Source: an uncultured Porphyromonadaceae bacterium (GTDB lineage: Bacteria > Bacteroidota > Bacteroidia > Bacteroidales > Muribaculaceae). From it: DNA of 16,210 nt. A program made the position numbers and the translations under genes. Location: NCBI GenBank assembly GCA_900550025.1, contig URQP01000063.1, positions 1-16,210 on the forward strand. The letters run 5' to 3'. Position 1 is the stretch's first letter, and every line of letters starts with the position of its first letter. The notes beneath the pieces were generated by a model. It was not told the origin of the DNA. It did not search any database and saw only the letters and a list, made by a program, of their open reading frames with translations. Of the stretch, positions 1 to 6,995 are shown piece after piece.

Positions 1-80
1 GGCTGGGGCGGCAGCACATTACACCCCATAAACCGAATGCCCATATTTTTAGCGGGCACCAATGAAATGGTATATGGCAT
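1..80 (-). CDS. Possible 5' end of an unknown gene leaving the window on the left
   Basis: An ATG at 80 on the minus strand opens a frame that stays open to base 1 (about 26 residues, beginning MPYTISLVPAKNMG). It would be divergent from the nucleotidyltransferase gene, but no consensus promoter is visible in front of it. The plus strand is also open here and ends with a TGA at 106-108, so the edge could instead be the 3' end of a rightward gene. I recognise neither peptide and only weakly prefer the minus strand, on codon usage. Confidence 0.25.
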   Translation of the reverse strand, partial: MPYTISLVPAKNMGIRFMGCNVLPPQ

Positions 81-200
81 TCGAACGCAATCATTAAACT
101 GTTTATGAAAATACTATTGCAGTAGTCCTATAAACTTGTGTGTTTTAGATTTGGAAAGACTATGCTTTGGCGGTGTGGGTTTGTGTTTTTCTGTGCGGTG

Positions 201-231
201 TTTGTAGTGCGGGCGGATTTCTGTAAATTTG
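201..231 (+). promoter_or_regulatory. Bacteroidota-type promoter of the CBS-nucleotidyltransferase/surE unit
   Basis: TTTG at 201-204, a 19-nt spacer and TAAATTTG at 224-231 match the Bacteroidota housekeeping sigma pattern (TTTG at -33, TAnnTTTG at -7). Transcription would begin near 236. This rules out the in-frame TTG codon at 229, which lies inside the -7 box, and supports the ATG at 250 as the start, with a leader of about 14 nt. Confidence 0.75.
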
Positions 232-249
232 CAATATGTTTTTGTAGAG

Positions 250-1305
250 ATGTATAACTGGAACGGACATATAATAAGGAAAGAGGCGACGCTCACAGAG
301 GCGTTACGGCGGCTAAACGAATTGTCGGGGAAGGCTATGGTGCTTTTCGCAGTAGATTCCGACGGTAAAATGGCCGGTACGATAACCGACGGAGACATAC
401 GCCGCTCGCTGATTGCGGGCGCCGGGCTCGACTCCACGGTGGAAAAAACGATGCACCGGGCTTTCCGCTTTCTTGAGGAGGGAAGCATAGACCTTGCAAA
501 AGTGAGGGAAATGCGCCAGAACAGAATCACCCTCGTGCCGGTGATAGGGAAGTCGGGCGAAATTAAAGCAGTCTATAATTTCGAAGAATGCCACTCGATA
601 CTGCCGCTCGACGCGGTGATGATGGCCGGCGGGAAAGGCGAGCGTCTGCGCCCGCTGACGTTGGAGACTCCGAAGCCGTTGCTGAAAGTGGGCGACAAGT
701 GTATCATCGACTATAATGTAGAAGAGCTTGCCCGCAACGGCATCGACAACATTGCAGTCACCGTCAACTATCTTGCCGGACAGATAGAACGCCATTTCGA
801 GAACCCTATTGGAGGCGTGCGGGTGAGGTGCGTACGCGAGCCGAAGAAGTTGGGCACAATCGGGTCTGTGAAACTCGTCGAGGGCTTGGGAAACGACAAT
901 GTGCTTGTGATGAATTCCGACCTGCTAACAACGATAAGCTATGAAGATATGTTCCTTTTCCATGCCGAACAGAATGCGGATATGACCATAGCCGCAGTGC
1001 CCTATATGGTATCTGTGCCGTTTGCCATATTGCATTCGGAAAATTGCCGCGTAACCGGGCTGGAAGAAAAGCCTACTTACAACTACTATGCCAACGCCGG
1101 AATCTACATAATAAAACGTCGTCTTATAGACAAAATCCCGGATGACTGCGTGTTCGACGCTACCGACCTGATTGAATTGATAATCCGGGAGGGCGGGAAA
1201 GTGGTATATCACCCTATCGACGGCATCTGGCTCGATATTGGCTCGCCCGACGATTTCCGTCACGCGCAGGAAATAGTGCGTAACAAACGACTGTCGAATC
1301 TATAA
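250..1305 (+). CDS. CBS-pair / nucleotide-sugar nucleotidyltransferase fusion
   Basis: The 351-residue product should join a sugar 1-phosphate to a nucleotide, making an activated sugar for a cell-surface glycan. Residues 1 to about 115 are a CBS-pair module with the typical TDGDIRR signature at 46-52. Residues 121 to about 345 are a Rossmann-like NTP_transferase domain: the nucleotide-binding loop AGGKGERLRPLT (126-137) is followed by PKPLLKV (141-147), a metal/sugar-site NSD near 222-224, EEKP and a C-terminal WLDIGSP. The same architecture is known in PtmE/LegF-like enzymes of legionaminic and related sugar pathways, but the actual sugar and nucleotide cannot be read from sequence. The CBS part probably senses an adenine nucleotide (inference). 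surE follows after 20 bp, so the two are likely co-transcribed. Confidence 0.85.
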   Translation: MYNWNGHIIRKEATLTEALRRLNELSGKAMVLFAVDSDGKMAGTITDGDIRRSLIAGAGLDSTVEKTMHRAFRFLEEGSIDLAKVREMRQNRITLVPVIGKSGEIKAVYNFEECHSILPLDAVMMAGGKGERLRPLTLETPKPLLKVGDKCIIDYNVEELARNGIDNIAVTVNYLAGQIERHFENPIGGVRVRCVREPKKLGTIGSVKLVEGLGNDNVLVMNSDLLTTISYEDMFLFHAEQNADMTIAAVPYMVSVPFAILHSENCRVTGLEEKPTYNYYANAGIYIIKRRLIDKIPDDCVFDATDLIELIIREGGKVVYHPIDGIWLDIGSPDDFRHAQEIVRNKRLSNL

Positions 1306-1325
1306 GAACAAATAAAATCATAAAT

Positions 1326-2096
1326 ATGAAAGAAAACAAGCGACCGCTTATCCTCATAACCAACGACGACGGAATTTCTGCCGAGGGAATACACAAATTA
1401 GCCGATTTTGTGGCGGATATGGGGGATGTGATAGTGGCTGCTCCCGATGGGCCACGTTCCGGCTACTCGACCGCAATAACCGCCGAAATGCCGTTGCGCG
1501 TGCGTACAATGCCTGATTACAATCGAATGAAAATGTATGCCGTCAACGGAACGCCGGCCGACTGCGTGAAGCTTATGCTCTACCTGCTTGCCCGCGACAA
1601 CCGCCGTCCTGACATCGTGATATCAGGCATAAACCACGGAGCCAATACCGGCAACAGCACGGTGTATTCCGGTACGATGGGCGCTGCTCTTGAGGGCGCT
1701 TTGCAGGGGATACCTTCGGCAGGATTCTCTTTGCTGTCGCACCGCCCCTTGGCCGGTGATTTTGACGCGGCGCGCGGTCATATCCGGCAGATTGTTGGCA
1801 AAGTGCTTGCACAGGGGCTGCCCGACTGGGTGTGCCTCAATGTCAATATTCCGTGCGGAATGGAAATCAAAGGCATGGCAATGGCAAAAAGCTGCATCGG
1901 AAGATGGAGCGAGGAATATGCCGAATACACCGACCCGGCAGGAAGAAAATTCTATATGCTTACAGGAAAATACGAAAACCTTGAGCCGGAAAACAAAGAA
2001 ACCGACCTCTATCATCTCTCTCAAGGAAAGATTTCGATAGTGCCGGTTTGTGCATTCCGTGATTATGAAGGCTGCCTGCCTGATTTTGCGGTCTAA
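1326..2096 (+). CDS. surE: 5'/3'-nucleotidase SurE
   Basis: SurE is a metal-dependent cytosolic phosphatase that removes phosphate from nucleoside 5'- and 3'-monophosphates and, in some species, short polyphosphate. The 256-residue length is usual. The family's metal ligands are all visible: D14 and D15 in TNDDG, S45 in GPRSGYS and N103 in SGINHG, with the flanking NGTPADCV and [15 protein letters not shown] blocks also conserved. The start ATG lies 20 bp after the nucleotidyltransferase stop with no promoter between them, so it is read as the second gene of that unit. Its last bases overlap the end of ruvB, which comes from the other strand (2093-2096). Nothing in the catalytic set is missing. 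Confidence 0.95.
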   Translation: MKENKRPLILITNDDGISAEGIHKLADFVADMGDVIVAAPDGPRSGYSTAITAEMPLRVRTMPDYNRMKMYAVNGTPADCVKLMLYLLARDNRRPDIVISGINHGANTGNSTVYSGTMGAALEGALQGIPSAGFSLLSHRPLAGDFDAARGHIRQIVGKVLAQGLPDWVCLNVNIPCGMEIKGMAMAKSCIGRWSEEYAEYTDPAGRKFYMLTGKYENLEPENKETDLYHLSQGKISIVPVCAFRDYEGCLPDFAV

Positions 2097-3118
2097 TCGT
2101 CGAAAAGGCCTTTTTGCGACGAGCGCGGAGTCTTTCCAAGATGCGAGTAGGCAAGCATCGTCACTTCCCTGCCTCTCGGCGTGCGCTTGATGAAACCTTC
2201 CTTGATGAGGAACGGCTCATATACTTCCTCCACGGTCTCGGCATCTTCGCCGAGGGCGGTGGCGATGGTGGTCAATCCTACAGGCCCTCCGTTGAACTTG
2301 TCGATTATCGTGGTGAGCAGCTTGTTGTCGATTTCGTCAAGCCCATAGCTGTCGATGTTCAGAGCCTCGAGCGCAAAACGCGCAATTTCCATATCTATGC
2401 TGCCTGAGCCTTTCACTTGCGCGAAATCGCGTACACGGCGCAACAGGGCATTGGCCACACGTGGCGTGCCACGGCTGCGCATCGCTATCTCCCCGGCTGC
2501 CTCGCTCGTGCATTTCACGTTGAGCAGCCGTGCAGACCGCAGGACTATGCGTTGCAGCACCTGATGGTCGTAGTATTCCAAATGGCATTTTATCCCGAAG
2601 CGGGCGCGGAGCGGGGGCGTGAGCAATCCGCTTCGTGTCGTTGCTCCTATTAATGTGAATTGCGGCAGGTTGAGCTGTATGGAACGTGCTCCCGGTCCCT
2701 TGTCAATCATTATGTCGATGCGGTAGTCCTCCATCGCCGAATACAGGTATTCCTCGACTACCGGGTTAAGACGGTGTATCTCGTCGATGAAAAGCACTTC
2801 GTGTTCGTCGAGAGAAGTGAGCACTCCGGCGAGGTCGCCCGGCTTGTCGAGTACAGGCCCTGATGTGACCTTGAATCCTACGCCAAGCTCGTTGGCTATG
2901 ATGTTGCTAAGCGTTGTCTTTCCCAATCCCGGCGGGCCGTAAAGCAATGTGTGGTCGAGAGCCTCGCCGCGCATTCTTGCCGCAGCAACGAAAATGCGCA
3001 GGTTCTCAATGATTTTGTCCTGTCCGTTGAAATCGTCGAATACGAGCGGCCGCAAGGCGCGCTCAAATTCGCTGTCGCTTTCAGTGCGGCTCGCCCTTAT
3101 GTCAAATTCTTCTTTCAT
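2093..3118 (-). CDS. ruvB: Holliday junction branch-migration ATPase RuvB
   Basis: RuvB forms the hexameric AAA+ motor that, with RuvA, drives branch migration of Holliday junctions during recombination and repair. The 341-residue protein is of normal length. Motifs run in order: the conserved N-terminal RPL..DF.GQ block (about 23-33), Walker [10 protein letters not shown] (61-69), Walker B DEIH (112-115), sensor 1 GATTRSG (158-164), the arginine-finger region RARFG (171-175), and a C-terminal winged helix ending in PRGRE.T..AY.HL. It is the last gene of a leftward operon: its ATG lies 2 bp after the glycosyltransferase stop. No ruvA or ruvC is present in the window. The stop overlaps that of surE with no terminator between them. 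Confidence 0.97.
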   Translation of the reverse strand: MKEEFDIRASRTESDSEFERALRPLVFDDFNGQDKIIENLRIFVAAARMRGEALDHTLLYGPPGLGKTTLSNIIANELGVGFKVTSGPVLDKPGDLAGVLTSLDEHEVLFIDEIHRLNPVVEEYLYSAMEDYRIDIMIDKGPGARSIQLNLPQFTLIGATTRSGLLTPPLRARFGIKCHLEYYDHQVLQRIVLRSARLLNVKCTSEAAGEIAMRSRGTPRVANALLRRVRDFAQVKGSGSIDMEIARFALEALNIDSYGLDEIDNKLLTTIIDKFNGGPVGLTTIATALGEDAETVEEVYEPFLIKEGFIKRTPRGREVTMLAYSHLGKTPRSSQKGLFDD

Positions 3119-3120
3119 CG

Positions 3121-4203
3121 TTATTCTTTACTCTTGCTTCGTGAAAGCACACGGTCGATTTTTTCAATAATCATTTCCGGCGATATTGCCGCAAGACACG
3201 CATAATCACCGCGCCGACACGGACGGTTGCCGAACACCGAACATGGGCGGCATGGCAAATCCGCTTGTACGATATTGCCGTCAGGTTGTTTCCATCCGGT
3301 GAATCCGCAATATGGGTGTGTAGCTCCCCATATCGACACTACAGGCACATTGGCCAGTGACGCGAGGTGCATATTTGCCGAATCCATCGAAACCATCACG
3401 TCCATATAGCTCAGCAATGCCAGCTCTTTCGGAAAACCGTAACGTTTTTCCGCCATTGAAATGACGTTAGAGCCATAGCGTCCCGCCCATTCGTGCAGAG
3501 TGTCGCGTTCGCTTCCGCTTCCTCCGAACAGGAATATTTTCGTGCCGCTCCTTGCTGACAAAGTAGCCACTGCCTGTTCCATTTTTTCAAGCGGATATAT
3601 TTTGCCTTTATGTTTTGCGAAAGGTGCTATGGCTATCCATATCTCTCCTTTTTGTTTCGGAATGGTGATTTCTGCAAACGCTGAAGGTTCCGCAGGCTTC
3701 CGGAACAGCGAGACGAACGACTCCGCGAAATTGAATCCGGCACGCCGGAACACGTCGGCATAGCGTTCGTGCGACGAAACCAGTTTGTGCAATTGTTTGC
3801 CGTGGCTGCGTGTGAGCTTCCTTTTTTCGCTACGGCCTTTCCTTATCCTTCTGAAAGGCACGCCTGACATAAGGCAGCAAGCTTCGATGGCGTATGTGCG
3901 TATCACGTCGTGCAAGTCGATGAACAAGTCAATCGAATAATCCCGGCGCAATTCCCGGAACAGTTTGCACATTCCTTTCACGCCGTGATATTTCACCTTA
4001 ACGTCGACACCTATTACTACAAGATTTGAAGATGCATTGATGAAAAGCGACGATGCCACTTGCTGCGTTATCATGATAAATCGCGTATCCGGATATGCCG
4101 TGCATACGGAATATACCACAGGCACGGTCATAGCCACATCGCCGAGGGCTGAAAACCGTGCTATAAGTACATTTTTATATTTCGAGAAACGCTCCACCGC
4201 CAT
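3121..4203 (-). CDS. Family 9 glycosyltransferase (ADP-heptose:LPS heptosyltransferase-like)
   Basis: The 360-residue product is a GT-B-fold transferase expected to add a heptose or related sugar to lipid-linked surface glycan at the inner face of the cytoplasmic membrane. The GT9 N-terminus is clear: [14 protein letters not shown] (15-28), the acceptor-side loop that begins heptosyltransferases. The donor half shows [25 protein letters not shown] and [16 protein letters not shown] followed by WGATHP. A C-terminal cysteine set (C318, C321, C329, C336) is common in Bacteroidota members and might bind a metal. The gene lies 9 bp after the DUF4254 stop and 2 bp before ruvB, so all three share a transcript. 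The true acceptor is unknown. Confidence 0.88.
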   Translation of the reverse strand: MAVERFSKYKNVLIARFSALGDVAMTVPVVYSVCTAYPDTRFIMITQQVASSLFINASSNLVVIGVDVKVKYHGVKGMCKLFRELRRDYSIDLFIDLHDVIRTYAIEACCLMSGVPFRRIRKGRSEKRKLTRSHGKQLHKLVSSHERYADVFRRAGFNFAESFVSLFRKPAEPSAFAEITIPKQKGEIWIAIAPFAKHKGKIYPLEKMEQAVATLSARSGTKIFLFGGSGSERDTLHEWAGRYGSNVISMAEKRYGFPKELALLSYMDVMVSMDSANMHLASLANVPVVSIWGATHPYCGFTGWKQPDGNIVQADLPCRPCSVFGNRPCRRGDYACLAAISPEMIIEKIDRVLSRSKSKE

Positions 4204-4212
4204 CCGGCAATT

Positions 4213-4830
4213 TTATTTCTTACCGTAAAGCACCGGATTGGTGTCAGCGTCGTTGTACATCTTCATCTGCCGGTAGACTTTCATATATTTCCGTCCTGAA
4301 GCAATGTCGTCGAGAAGTTGCCCGATGGCAGTCGACAAGTCTTTTTGCTGTTCGAGCAGCACGTCGAGTTTCGCGCGGCATTTGGCTATGTGTTCCGGTG
4401 AAGCGTCTGTCCGCCCGGTTTCCTCGCGCATATGGTAAATCTTCAAGGCAAGGATTGACAGCCTGTCGATTGCCCAAGCCGGACTTTCTGTGTTTATTGT
4501 CGCTTCGGCTAACGGTTTTACTTCTTTATAATGGTCGCGGAAATAAGTGTCGATGTCTTCTACAAGGTCTGTACGGTCCTGATTCGACTTGTCGATGCGG
4601 CGTTTCAGTGCGAGTGCGGCTACAGGGTCGATTTCAGGGTCGCGTATGATGTCTTCCATATGCCATTGCGCCGCGTCAATCCAGTTTTTCCGGAAAAGTA
4701 CGTTCTCTATCGTCCCGGCTTTGTATGGATTCTCAGGTACGGCATCGATGTTGTCGAATTTATGATAGTACTCCGTTGTTGTGCGGAAAATCTCGTTGCA
4801 TTGTTTCACAAAATCGTTCATAATATTCAT
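4213..4830 (-). CDS. DUF4254 family protein
   Basis: This 205-residue soluble, mainly helical protein belongs to DUF4254, a family of unknown function that commonly lies next to GT9 glycosyltransferases in Bacteroidota. Visible family blocks are NWIDAAQWHMEDIIRDP (about 49-65), KRRID.SNQDRTDLVE, and ESPAWAIDRLSILALKIYHM in the second half. No signal peptide or membrane segment is seen. The frame is open further upstream, but that extension crosses the promoter at 4858-4889. The start is therefore the ATG at 4830 (MNIMNDF) or the one at 4821 (MNDF). It is the first gene of the DUF4254-GT9-ruvB operon. A role in surface-glycan assembly is inferred from the neighbour only. Confidence 0.8.
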   Translation of the reverse strand: MNIMNDFVKQCNEIFRTTTEYYHKFDNIDAVPENPYKAGTIENVLFRKNWIDAAQWHMEDIIRDPEIDPVAALALKRRIDKSNQDRTDLVEDIDTYFRDHYKEVKPLAEATINTESPAWAIDRLSILALKIYHMREETGRTDASPEHIAKCRAKLDVLLEQQKDLSTAIGQLLDDIASGRKYMKVYRQMKMYNDADTNPVLYGKK

Positions 4831-4857
4831 TTTTGAGCGTTCAACAATTGTAATATG

Positions 4858-4889
4858 CAAATATAGTGAAAGTCGAGTGCAGAGACAAA
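4858..4889 (-). promoter_or_regulatory. Promoter of the DUF4254-GT9-ruvB operon
   Basis: On the minus strand, TTTG (4889-4886), a 20-nt spacer and TATATTTG (4865-4858) fit the Bacteroidota consensus exactly. Transcription should begin near 4853, giving a leader of about 22 nt to the ATG at 4830. Confidence 0.75.
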
Positions 4890-4970
4890 TGAAAACGGAG
4901 TTTTCAGATTTGGCTATGCCGAGACGCATCCTATATTATGTAAATATAGTCAAATTTCTTTGCTATGCTG

Positions 4971-4978
4971 TATCTTTG
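4971..4978 (+). promoter_or_regulatory. Probable -7 element of the MATE gene
   Basis: TATCTTTG matches TAnnTTTG. No good TTTG lies 19-21 nt upstream, so the promoter is weaker or differently controlled than the divergent one. The box ends only 5 nt before the ATG at 4984, so the mRNA would be leaderless or nearly so. Confidence 0.5.
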
Positions 4979-4983
4979 CACCT

Positions 4984-6333
4984 ATGAAATTGGAAATAAT
5001 AGCTTCCCACTGCCGGGAGACTTTGAAAATTGGAGTGCCGATTGTAGTCGGGCAATTGGGTGTGATAATATTAGGCTTTGCCGACACGATGATGGTGGGG
5101 CATTATAGCACGCCGTCGCTCGCCGCCGCATCGTTTGTCAACAATATTTTTACATTGGTGACAATTATGCTTATGGGATTTTCTTATGGCATCACGCCGC
5201 TTGTGGGCGCGATTTTTTCCCGCAAGGAATATGCCAAGGCCGGAGCCCTGATGCGTCCGGCATTCGTTGCGAATGCCTGTTTCGGGTTACTGCTTGTAGC
5301 CATAATGACGGTTATTTATTTTTTTCTCGACCGTTTCGGGCAGCCTGAGAGCCTTATGCCATTGATACGCCCGTATTATATAGTGATATTATGCTCGATG
5401 CTTCCGGTAGTAGTGTTTAATGTCTGCCGCCAGTTTACCGACGGCATAACGCTCACTTCCGTGGCGATGTGGATATTGCTCGGCGGAAACGTGTTCAACA
5501 TAGTTTTCAATTACCTTTTGATTTATGGGAAGGCCGGGTTTCCTGAATTGGGACTGCTCGGGGCGGGAGTCAGCACTATGTCCTCGCGTGTCCTGATGGC
5601 TGTCGTGGCGGTATGGCTGCTTTTCCGCAAACGCCGGTTCGCCGTCTATCGTGAAGGATTCCGCAATGCGCGTGTGAAAGCCGCCGATGTGTGTCGCCAT
5701 GTGAAAATGTCGTTCCCTATATCGTTGCAGATGGGTATGGAGACCGGCACTTTCACGTTCAGTGCCATAATGGTCGGATGGATTGGCGAATTGCAGATGG
5801 CGAGCTATCAGGTTATGGTGACGATGAGCACGTTGGGTTATATGTTTTATTATGGGATAGGCTCGGCGGTGGCCATAAGGGTGGCGTCGTTCACCGGGCT
5901 TGGCGATAACACAGGCGTAAAAAGGGCTGCGTTTGCCGGACATGCCATATTGTTGCTGCTTGCCGTATGTGCCTCGTCGGCATTCTTTTTCCTTTCGGAC
6001 ACGCTCGTCTCTTTCTTTACAGACGATGCTGCGGTTGCCGCAATCTGCCTTACTCTTATCGCTCCGTTGATACTTTATCAGTTTTGTGACGCGACGCAGG
6101 TGTGCTATGCCAATGCTTTGCGAGGCACGTCACATGTGATGCCGATGATGTGGATAGCTTTCGTTAGTTATGTACTGGTAGGTATCCCTGTTGCCTATCT
6201 TCTCGGCTTCCCTGCCGGGTTCGGCGAGAAAGGCATATTCTATTCTTTCTCCATATCGCTTTTCACTGCCGCGGTTCTGTTTCTGTGGCAATTCTTGAAA
6301 GTGGCTTGGAAAAATCAGAGCCAGAATGAATAA
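4984..6333 (+). CDS. MATE-family multidrug/cation efflux transporter
   Basis: The 449-residue protein is an inner-membrane antiporter of the MATE family, which exports drugs or metabolites in exchange for Na+ or H+. It shows about twelve hydrophobic helices arranged as two similar halves. Family hallmarks are the opening KIGVPIVVGQLGVIILGFADTMMVGHY and, at the start of the second half, MSFPISLQMGMETGTFTFSAIMVGWIG followed by MASYQV. Length is normal. The start at 4984 (MKLEII) is preferred over the upstream in-frame ATG at 4960, because the latter lies ahead of the -7 box. The 3' end overlaps the methyltransferase-like gene on the other strand by 19 bp. The substrate cannot be predicted. Confidence 0.92.
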   Translation: MKLEIIASHCRETLKIGVPIVVGQLGVIILGFADTMMVGHYSTPSLAAASFVNNIFTLVTIMLMGFSYGITPLVGAIFSRKEYAKAGALMRPAFVANACFGLLLVAIMTVIYFFLDRFGQPESLMPLIRPYYIVILCSMLPVVVFNVCRQFTDGITLTSVAMWILLGGNVFNIVFNYLLIYGKAGFPELGLLGAGVSTMSSRVLMAVVAVWLLFRKRRFAVYREGFRNARVKAADVCRHVKMSFPISLQMGMETGTFTFSAIMVGWIGELQMASYQVMVTMSTLGYMFYYGIGSAVAIRVASFTGLGDNTGVKRAAFAGHAILLLLAVCASSAFFFLSDTLVSFFTDDAAVAAICLTLIAPLILYQFCDATQVCYANALRGTSHVMPMMWIAFVSYVLVGIPVAYLLGFPAGFGEKGIFYSFSISLFTAAVLFLWQFLKVAWKNQSQNE

Positions 6334-6995
6334 TGGGATAGCGGAAGTTTGCGGCGGCTGACAATCACCCCGATTTTGCCGTTTGTGAAGCTCATTCCGG
6401 AAGTCATAGCGCCGAGCGTTTCTTTCCATAGTTTTTTAGGGGAAGGCTCGCGTACCATATTGCACACTATAATCACGCATTCTTTTTGCACCGCATTTCT
6501 CAGGAATGCCGAAACTGCCGGATATTCGGTCACGGATACTCCGTTGACTATGATAAAGGGATTATCGCTTTGATAGGCTTCGATGCATTCTTCTGCCGAG
6601 CTATAGAAATTTATCCGCTCCTCGTATTCTTTGAGCAGGCGGTATGCCGGCAAGTCGCCCGACGGATTGCATAGCCATACGGTAGACTGGGCAGACACTG
6701 ACAATGCAGCAGCGGCCGACACTCCGCAACCGGAACCTATTTGCAGTATCTTTTCAGGATTGAACCGGTTGGCGATGCGGAACACCAAGCGGGCTTCTTT
6801 CCGCGAAAGCACATTGTGCGGACACAATCCCTCCGCGGTTTTGCGTTTGTCCTCGATGTCGGGATAGGCATAGTATGGGCAGCGTTCTTCCAGCACTTTG
6901 AGTATGAAGTTGAAGGCGAACGGTGAATGCACTCCGAAGCCTTTCCCGCTGCGGTAGCGGCTGAATGCCGTCCATAGCCTTTTAAGCCTGTCCAT
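6315..6995 (-). CDS. Class I SAM-dependent methyltransferase-like protein
   Basis: This 226-residue cytosolic protein looks like a degenerate class I methyltransferase. The motif I loop ILQIGSGCGVSAAAALS (83-99) is preserved; a later acidic motif is less clear, so catalytic activity is uncertain. An N-terminal block, YRSGKGFGVHSPFAFNFI (14-31), is a signature I associate with Bacteroidota proteins of this group. The start ATG lies inside the end of the YfhO gene (14-bp overlap in a different frame), which suggests translational coupling and a shared transcript. The 3' end overlaps the MATE gene on the opposite strand. The substrate is unknown. Confidence 0.7.
   Translation of the reverse strand: MDRLKRLWTAFSRYRSGKGFGVHSPFAFNFILKVLEERCPYYAYPDIEDKRKTAEGLCPHNVLSRKEARLVFRIANRFNPEKILQIGSGCGVSAAAALSVSAQSTVWLCNPSGDLPAYRLLKEYEERINFYSSAEECIEAYQSDNPFIIVNGVSVTEYPAVSAFLRNAVQKECVIIVCNMVREPSPKKLWKETLGAMTSGMSFTNGKIGVIVSRRKLPLSHYSFWL

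Noticed and set aside
1..108. Plus-strand frame ending with TGA at 106-108
   Set aside because: Open from the window edge but without recognisable motifs; the opposite strand is also open. Too short to decide, so only one low-confidence partial gene is listed.
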